Origin: Paenibacillus taihuensis | Lineage (GTDB): Bacteria > Bacillota > Bacilli > Paenibacillales > Paenibacillaceae | Length of the DNA: 64,000 nt | Assembly (NCBI RefSeq): GCF_003386535.1 | Contig: NZ_QTTN01000026.1 | Coordinates: forward strand, 29,009-93,008 | Direction of reading: 5' to 3' | Shown: piece by piece, positions 58,960-64,000 of the stretch | Position numbering within the stretch: the stretch's first letter is position 1 | Layout of the letters: the number at the start of each line of letters is the position of its first letter | Position numbers and translations under genes: made by a program | The notes under the pieces: model-generated | What the model saw: the letters and a program-made list of their open reading frames with translations, nothing else | What the model was told of the DNA's origin: nothing | Database searches by the model: none

Positions 58960-60129
58960 TTACTCAATGCCAGCGAGCGCAAGCACCTGCTTCATCCGGC
59001 GCACCGCCAGCTCTGGCTGAGCAAGCAGTCCCGCCTCGTCTGCCATACGAAACAGCTCGGACAGATGAACGATCGACCGCGCGCCCTCCGCTCCGCCGAG
59101 CATGCGGAAGTGATTCTGATGGCCGTTCAAATACGCCATGAAGACGATACCTGTCTTGTACGCATAGGTCGGCCGCTGAAATATATGCCGGGACAGCGGT
59201 ACCGTAGGCGCGAACAGTGCCTGGTAGCCCGCCAAATCTCCTTCGTCCAGCGCATGTATCGCTGCTGCAGCGACAGGCGCAATCGCGTCGAAGATACCGA
59301 GCAGCGCATCGCTGTATCCATATTCGTCGCCGAGTATCAGCTCGGGATAGTTGAAATCATCGCCCGTGTACATCCGCACGCCGCGCGGAAGCTTGCGGCG
59401 CATCTGCACTTCTTTGTCCGCGTCGAGGAGCGAAATCTTGATTCCGTCCACCTTATCCCGATTGGCTTCGATAATGCGCAAGCACACGTCCATCGCCGTA
59501 CCGATATCCCGCGATCCCCAATACCCGGCAAGGGCGGGATCGAACATATCGCCGAGCCAGTGCAGGATGACCGGACGCGATACTTGCCGCAGAATCGTCC
59601 CGTACACCTGCTCGTAATCCTCCGGCGACTTCGCAGCGGCTGCGAGCGCGCGGCTCGCCATCAAGATGACTTGACCGCCGCGGCTCTCGATATATTCGCA
59701 CTGCTCCTCGTAAGCGCGGATGACCTGCTCGATTGTCACAGAAGGTCCAGGCGCCAGTTGATCGGTACCCGCGCCGCAAGCGATGCGACCTCGGGCGTAT
59801 GCGGCTTCCTTCAGCGACAGGCCGATCAGCTCCTTCGCACGGAGCCAATCGAGCCCCATTCCGCGCTGCGCGGTATCCATCGCTTCAGCGACGGCAAGCC
59901 CGAGCGACCATAGATGATGCCTATACGCCATCGTGGCCTGCCAATCCACCGCCGCGCCGAGCAGCGGCTCCGCGGCTGCGAACGGATCGCAGACGACATG
60001 CGCGGCGGAGAACGCGATGCGTCCCTTCAGTGGAACAGCCGGCGCTTCAATAGGCGCTCTTCCGCTGAGCGTATATGGCACTAACTCGCCATCAGCGACA
60101 GGCAGCCTCAGTTGAATGATTTTGCTCAT
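58960..60129 (-). CDS. DUF993 family protein, dihydrodipicolinate-synthase-like
   Basis: The ATG at 60129 has GGAGG 10 nt upstream; an in-frame TTG at 60138 is too close to it. The 389-aa product matches DUF993, a TIM-barrel family related to DapA/aldolases: LWSLGLAVAEAMDTAQRGMG, YGTILRQVSRPVILHWLGDM, DGIKISLLDADKEVQMR with the Lys expected to form a Schiff base, and GDDFNYPELILGDEYGYSDA. It probably performs a retro-aldol step on a keto-sugar acid. It is closely spaced with the oxidoreductase gene (15 bp). Confidence 0.85.
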   Translation of the reverse strand: MSKIIQLRLPVADGELVPYTLSGRAPIEAPAVPLKGRIAFSAAHVVCDPFAAAEPLLGAAVDWQATMAYRHHLWSLGLAVAEAMDTAQRGMGLDWLRAKELIGLSLKEAAYARGRIACGAGTDQLAPGPSVTIEQVIRAYEEQCEYIESRGGQVILMASRALAAAAKSPEDYEQVYGTILRQVSRPVILHWLGDMFDPALAGYWGSRDIGTAMDVCLRIIEANRDKVDGIKISLLDADKEVQMRRKLPRGVRMYTGDDFNYPELILGDEYGYSDALLGIFDAIAPVAAAAIHALDEGDLAGYQALFAPTVPLSRHIFQRPTYAYKTGIVFMAYLNGHQNHFRMLGGAEGARSIVHLSELFRMADEAGLLAQPELAVRRMKQVLALAGIE

Positions 60130-60144
60130 ATTCTTCAAGCCTCC

Positions 60145-61296
60145 TTACAGCTCGAGCGCCGGAACATCCACCCAGCGCCGCTCCGCCCATGACTGCAGGC
60201 CAAGCTCCGCCATCTGCGTGCCCTTCGCGCCTTCAAGCAGATCCCACGGGAATGGGGAGCCGGTAACGACATGCTTCAAGAACAGCTCCCATTGCACCTT
60301 GAAGCCGTTCTCGAACAGCTGATTATCCGGTACTTCCTGCCACTGCTCCGTGAACTTGAACGGGTTCGGAATATCGGGATTCCACACCGGCTTCGGCGTG
60401 TTGACGCGATGCTGCACTTTGCAATCACGCAGACCAGCGACAGCACTGCCCTCGGTGCCATCCACCTGAATCGTCAGCAGGTCATCCCGTTCGACGCGCA
60501 CCGCCCAGGAGGAGTTCGCTTGCACGATAATGCCGCCTTCGAGCTGGAATATCGCATAAGCCGCATCATCCGCGGTGCATGCATATCGCTCGCCTTGCTC
60601 GTCAACCCGCTCCGGAATATGCGTTGCGCCAAGGCAAGAGACCGCTTTCACTTCGCCGAACAGATTGTCCAGCACATAGCGCCAATGCGCGAACATATCG
60701 ACGATGATCCCGCCGCCGCCCTCTTTGCGGTAATTCCACGAAGGACGCTGCGCCGCTTGCCAATCCCCTTCGAACACCCAGTAACCGAACTCCATGCGCA
60801 CCGACAGAATCCGTCCGAAATAACCGGCATCCACCAGCCGCTTCAGCTTAATGAGTCCCGGCAGAAACAGCTTATCCTGCACGACGCCGTTCTTCACGCC
60901 CGCTTCTCTCGCCAGCTTCGCGAGCGCAAGCGACTCCTGCAGGCTGTCCGCTGTCGGCTTCTCGCAGTAAATATGTTTACCTGCGGCAATCGCTTGTTTC
61001 ACGCTCTCCGCGCGCCGAAGGGTAGTTTGCGAATCAAAATAAATCGTATTATGCGGATCCGCCAGGCAAGCCTCGAGATCCGTGCTCCAGCGGGCAACGC
61101 CGTGCTTCTCGGCCAATGCCTGCAGCTTATGCGCCTGCCTGCCAACCAGAATCGGGTCAGGCATGATGCTGTCTCCATTCGGAAGCTGAATGCCGCCCTG
61201 CCCCCTGATCGCCAGAATCGATCGAATCAAATGCTGGTTCGTGCCCATTCGCCCCGTAACGCCATTCATAATAATGCCGAGTGTATGTACGGTCAT
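60145..61296 (-). CDS. Gfo/Idh/MocA-family oxidoreductase
   Basis: The ATG at 61296 is preceded by AAGGAGG; the frame runs 24 codons further upstream with no site. The 383-aa product has the N-terminal Rossmann fold (TLGIIMNGVTGRMGTNQHLI), followed by GKHIYCEKPTADSLQESLAL with the conserved EKP Lys, as expected for NAD(P)-dependent sugar dehydrogenases of this family. The C-terminal beta domain is of normal length. It is the second gene of the operon, 74 bp after the beta-helix gene. Together with the DUF993 protein it probably oxidises then cleaves a keto-sugar. Confidence 0.88.
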   Translation of the reverse strand: MTVHTLGIIMNGVTGRMGTNQHLIRSILAIRGQGGIQLPNGDSIMPDPILVGRQAHKLQALAEKHGVARWSTDLEACLADPHNTIYFDSQTTLRRAESVKQAIAAGKHIYCEKPTADSLQESLALAKLAREAGVKNGVVQDKLFLPGLIKLKRLVDAGYFGRILSVRMEFGYWVFEGDWQAAQRPSWNYRKEGGGGIIVDMFAHWRYVLDNLFGEVKAVSCLGATHIPERVDEQGERYACTADDAAYAIFQLEGGIIVQANSSWAVRVERDDLLTIQVDGTEGSAVAGLRDCKVQHRVNTPKPVWNPDIPNPFKFTEQWQEVPDNQLFENGFKVQWELFLKHVVTGSPFPWDLLEGAKGTQMAELGLQSWAERRWVDVPALEL

Positions 61297-61370
61297 CTTA
61301 ATCAGCCTCCTTATGTTCAGGTGCCGCCGCCAGCCTTCAACATCCCTCAGCCAGCGGCGACACATCAAAT

Positions 61371-63491
61371 CTACTTCTTCACATATTCAAAAGCGCCAAT
61401 GTCCAGCTTCCCTTTATCCGGCCGCTTCTCGCTTTGCTGATGCAGCACATACTGCTTTTGCAGCAAATCGCTGTACGCACCGTTCAATCCCGCTCCTGCA
61501 TCAATCAGCGCGGAATCAGCTTTCAGCTTGTAGTTCTGAACGCCAAGCGTCACATCAACGAAGCCCGGGTCCGTCCCCGTCTTCGTGCCGATGTTCTTCG
61601 CGGGAACGCGATCCGGCTGATTGAAATCGTAGTAATAGCCTGCCGTGAACCAGTTGTTTCGCAGCTCAATTGTGCCGTCATCATCGGTAATAACCAGCGG
61701 CGCCGGGTTCGCGCCGGCATGGTGGAACACATTGTTCCAAGCATCGACATGCTTACCCGGTGCATAGAAGAGCACGGTCCGCTCGATGCGGCCCGGGTCC
61801 TTCAAGCCAGGCACGCCGTCTTGTCCATAAACACGCTGCTGACGGTAGGTCACAACCGTGTTGTTCCAGAAATTGAGCCTCCCGTGCCGATCCGGAACGG
61901 TCACGCTGTCGCCGCCGAAATTAATAATTTCATCGTCGCCCCATGTATCGAACAGATGGTCATGCTCGATCAACAGATTGCCGTAGACGAACGAGCTGTT
62001 ATACGTTGGATCAAACACGATGCGAGGCGTATCCTCCGCGTCATCGAGCGCGATTTGCCTGCGTCCGCCTTCAATCCAGTTGTACCGGACAACGGTGCCT
62101 GCACCGCGATCCTTCAAGCCGTAGCCTTGCGAGCCTGTCAGCAGATCGCCGTAATGGTTGTTCTCATACACAGTGCCGATCGCCGCGATATAGCTGTTAT
62201 GCTCGAACATCCGGCCTGCATTGCCGTTGCCGTAGATGTAGTTGCCTTGAATGAGCAGATCCTTCGACGTGTAATCGATGAGTGCTCCTTCCCATACATA
62301 CATCGAGGATGTCCCAAATATGCCGTTTCCGTTGTCATGAATCGTGTTATTGCGCAGCGTGACATGATCGCCGTTGTCGATCCAGACACCTGCCGCATTG
62401 ACTGCATAGCTGGCAAGCGCTCCGCTCGCATTGACGTATTTTTTCGAAGCATGCGCATTCATCACTTCGAAGTTTTCGAACGTCACATAAGCCGCCTTCT
62501 TGCTGTCCTTGCCGATACGCACGAGCGAACGGTTTGCGTTCGGAATCGGATTGAGCGCGCGCGTCGCCGCCCCGCTGCCGTCAATCTTAGGCAGCTCGCC
62601 GCCTGGTCCCGGCACGCCGTGGATGATGATCGGCTGCTCCTTCGTCCCTTCCGCGAATATCCCGATTTTCTCCCGGTAAGGCTCCGGACGGTAGTAGATG
62701 TAGACGACGTCCCCAGCCTTAAGCGTCTCCCAGGCAAACTCATTGATGTTCTGATACGTCTTGCCCGGACCGATCTCCACTGTCGCAGGCGCTTCGTTCG
62801 CACCGGGCTGCGGCTTCGAAGGCGCCGGCACCCAGTTGTCATAGTTCACGCTGCTTAAGTCGAGCTGGAACTTCAGCTTGTCGTTGTCAGCCAATCCTGC
62901 CAGATCGATCGGCTCGCTGAAAACCATCCATGATGCACCGGCACTGCCGGCTACAGAGTACGCGATGCATTTTGAATCCGACACCCCGCAGTTCTTGCCG
63001 ATGATGCCGTTGATCGTGTAGGTATAGTAAAGGTCGTCCTCGCTCGCAAAACTTAAGAACTGGAACGGACGCTGCGCCTCATTCGTGAACAGCTTCATGC
63101 TGCCGAGGCTCATTCGGTCCACGTACAGCACATCCTTCGATTCCGGCCATCCGCCCGTAATCTCGCCGTCCTCGTTCATCGCTGCATCTGCCGGGACCCA
63201 GGCAATGCTGCTCAGCTGGCCGCCTTCAAGCAGCGTCCTCAAGACAGACACCGGAATGTCGTACGACTGGAAGCCGTCCTTCATGTCGACGTCGAACGTG
63301 AATGAATGTGCCGTGTCCGCAATGTATGTACTGCTCTCCGTATCGACATTGAACAGCGCTTTCAGCTTGAACGGCGCAGCAGCGCCACTCGCCTTCTGCA
63401 CACTGCCAGCCGCAAGAAGCGCGAACAGCATCGTAAGCATCATCATGACAAGGATGGCTTGCCTCGGTCTAAGTCCATATGCTTGGATCAT
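61371..63491 (-). CDS. secreted right-handed beta-helix protein
   Basis: This 706-aa protein has a signal peptide (residues 1-36, AILVMMMLTMLFALLAAGSV) and an N-terminal carbohydrate-binding-like region (residues about 40-230). A right-handed parallel beta-helix fold follows (pectate-lyase-like coils: VTFENFEVMNAHASKKY, VTLRNNTIHDNGNGIFG, DLLIQGNYIYGNGNAG). Beta-helix proteins of this size include pectate lyases, polygalacturonases and other polysaccharide lyases; I cannot identify catalytic residues. It is the first gene of the operon and probably starts polysaccharide breakdown outside the cell. The 330 bp before it contain two palindromes but no clear -35. Confidence 0.82.
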   Translation of the reverse strand: MIQAYGLRPRQAILVMMMLTMLFALLAAGSVQKASGAAAPFKLKALFNVDTESSTYIADTAHSFTFDVDMKDGFQSYDIPVSVLRTLLEGGQLSSIAWVPADAAMNEDGEITGGWPESKDVLYVDRMSLGSMKLFTNEAQRPFQFLSFASEDDLYYTYTINGIIGKNCGVSDSKCIAYSVAGSAGASWMVFSEPIDLAGLADNDKLKFQLDLSSVNYDNWVPAPSKPQPGANEAPATVEIGPGKTYQNINEFAWETLKAGDVVYIYYRPEPYREKIGIFAEGTKEQPIIIHGVPGPGGELPKIDGSGAATRALNPIPNANRSLVRIGKDSKKAAYVTFENFEVMNAHASKKYVNASGALASYAVNAAGVWIDNGDHVTLRNNTIHDNGNGIFGTSSMYVWEGALIDYTSKDLLIQGNYIYGNGNAGRMFEHNSYIAAIGTVYENNHYGDLLTGSQGYGLKDRGAGTVVRYNWIEGGRRQIALDDAEDTPRIVFDPTYNSSFVYGNLLIEHDHLFDTWGDDEIINFGGDSVTVPDRHGRLNFWNNTVVTYRQQRVYGQDGVPGLKDPGRIERTVLFYAPGKHVDAWNNVFHHAGANPAPLVITDDDGTIELRNNWFTAGYYYDFNQPDRVPAKNIGTKTGTDPGFVDVTLGVQNYKLKADSALIDAGAGLNGAYSDLLQKQYVLHQQSEKRPDKGKLDIGAFEYVKK

Positions 63492-63657
63492 CTTCGCCCT
63501 AACCTCCCATTTTCTCAGATGAACAAATGAACCACCCTAAGGCTAACGGTACAGCAGCAGGTTGCCCGCGGCTACGGTAGCCTTTTGCAGTCCTTCATTG
63601 TTCTTCGACTTGTTAAAAATGTGACCGGAATCGCAAAAAAAGAGAAGAACCGAAGGC

Positions 63658-63685
63658 AATGTCATTAAGTTAACTCAATGACATT
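63658..63685. promoter_or_regulatory. 28-bp palindrome upstream of the beta-helix gene
   Basis: AATGTCATT / AATGACATT flank a second palindrome AGTTAACT. It stands 167 bp before the beta-helix start codon. It may be an operator or part of the end of the neighbouring insertion sequence. It has no T-run. Confidence 0.4.
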
Positions 63686-63776
63686 GACCGAGAATAGAAA
63701 TGGAATCCAAAATGGCATGAGGGAAACCCCTGTGCCGTTTGTTTTTTTGGTGCAGTCTGAAAAAAGTGTACAGCAA

Positions 63777-63800
63777 ACAAGCGGATAGACAATCCGCTTA
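63777..63800. other. hairpin between transposase and palindrome
   Basis: The inverted repeat AAGCGGAT / ATCCGCTT with a 5-nt loop is followed by AAAAAA on the plus strand, 23 bp after the transposase stop. It probably belongs to the insertion sequence end. Confidence 0.35.
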
Positions 63801-63822
63801 AAAAATGTTCATTCGAACCGAT

Positions 63823-64000
63823 TTATGCTACTCTGTAGACGAAGCTTACAGATGATTTATAGCGTGTTTTGCGCGTATTCTGCTGCCCTGGTCGAATCGG
63901 GCGAATCGGCAAAACGTTTCTTCGAATCAGTGCTTCAACATCAGACGGGGGTTCATCGTCTCTTGAGCGCAGGAAATGTCTACAAACATGAACGGCAACC
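63823..64000 (-). CDS. IS4-like transposase, C-terminal part only
   Basis: The minus strand is open from the window edge to a TAA at 63823, giving about 58 residues: EALIRRNVLPIRPIRPGQQN, TRKTRYKSSVSFVYRVA. The LPIRPGRQNPR-like run followed by a basic SAVSFVYRVA end is the usual C-terminus of IS4-family transposases. The remainder lies outside the window, so completeness cannot be judged. Its end lies about 330 bp from the beta-helix gene. Confidence 0.65.
   Translation of the reverse strand, partial: VAVHVCRHFLRSRDDEPPSDVEALIRRNVLPIRPIRPGQQNTRKTRYKSSVSFVYRVA

Noticed and set aside
60271..61440. 389-aa plus-strand frame opposite the Gfo/Idh/MocA gene
   Set aside because: It is an antisense shadow; the opposite strand has a Rossmann motif, the EKP motif and AAGGAGG.

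Overview
The window reads as chromosome of a spore-forming, low-to-mid GC Firmicute of the Paenibacillaceae (Paenibacillus or a close relative). The evidence is two giant secreted subtilases with C-terminal S-layer-homology (SLH) domains, a GerA-type germination protein, a Spo0E-like phosphatase, copper-amine-oxidase 'stalk' domains, LplA/B/C-type sugar ABC transporters without a dedicated ATPase, and strong AGGAGG ribosome sites. No rRNA, tRNA or CRISPR array was seen.

Layout. (1) 0-8.6 kb: an AT-rich accessory zone of small, mostly minus-strand, mostly orphan genes (lipoproteins, a GNAT, an ECF sigma/anti-sigma pair, hypotheticals, several broken genes), separated by copies of a dispersed hairpin repeat that carries GCCCGTTAG-like boxes. 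(2) 8.7-11.2 kb: a GerA-family germination protein followed by a GerN-like cation/proton antiporter. (3) 11.4-24.9 kb: two cell-wall-anchored subtilases of 1923 and 2512 aa. (4) 25-26.8 kb: a divergent HTH-TPR (RRNPP-type) regulator and a Spo0E homologue. A GGGGGAATTC motif occurs three times around these genes. (5) 27-29.7 kb: a SigV/RsiV-like ECF sigma and anti-sigma pair plus a stalk-domain protein, with matching ECF-type promoters before the sigma gene and before the stalk gene. (6) 29.8-42.5 kb: a second stretch of cassette-like accessory genes with the same hairpin repeat. It is interrupted by a Fur-box iron permease operon, an IS110-family element with a frameshifted transposase, DinB and GMC oxidoreductase genes, and more broken genes. 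(7) 42.5-63.5 kb: carbohydrate catabolism in three blocks. These are a minus-strand LplABC-type transporter with an isomerase and an alpha/beta hydrolase; a divergent plus-strand block with a DUF4091 protein and two PfkB kinases; and an eight-gene minus-strand operon (beta-helix protein, Gfo/Idh/MocA oxidoreductase, DUF993 aldolase-like protein, isomerase, creatininase-like hydrolase, NagA, ROK kinase, zinc-dehydrogenase). The 3' end of an IS4-like transposase lies at the right edge.

Together block (7) looks like a self-contained route from an extracellular polysaccharide through import to amino-sugar and keto-sugar breakdown. It is also rich in short tandem repeats of 6, 9, 18 and 51 nt, all multiples of three, two of them inside coding sequence.

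The points most worth a second look are: the hairpin-repeat 'cassette' array of zones (1) and (6); the 9-nt repeat in the ROK/dehydrogenase overlap, which supplies repeated start sites; the 51-nt-periodic minisatellite; and the candidate protease/sporulation regulon around the RRNPP regulator. Everything here was done by reading the sequence. Family names rest on motif recognition, not on database searches.
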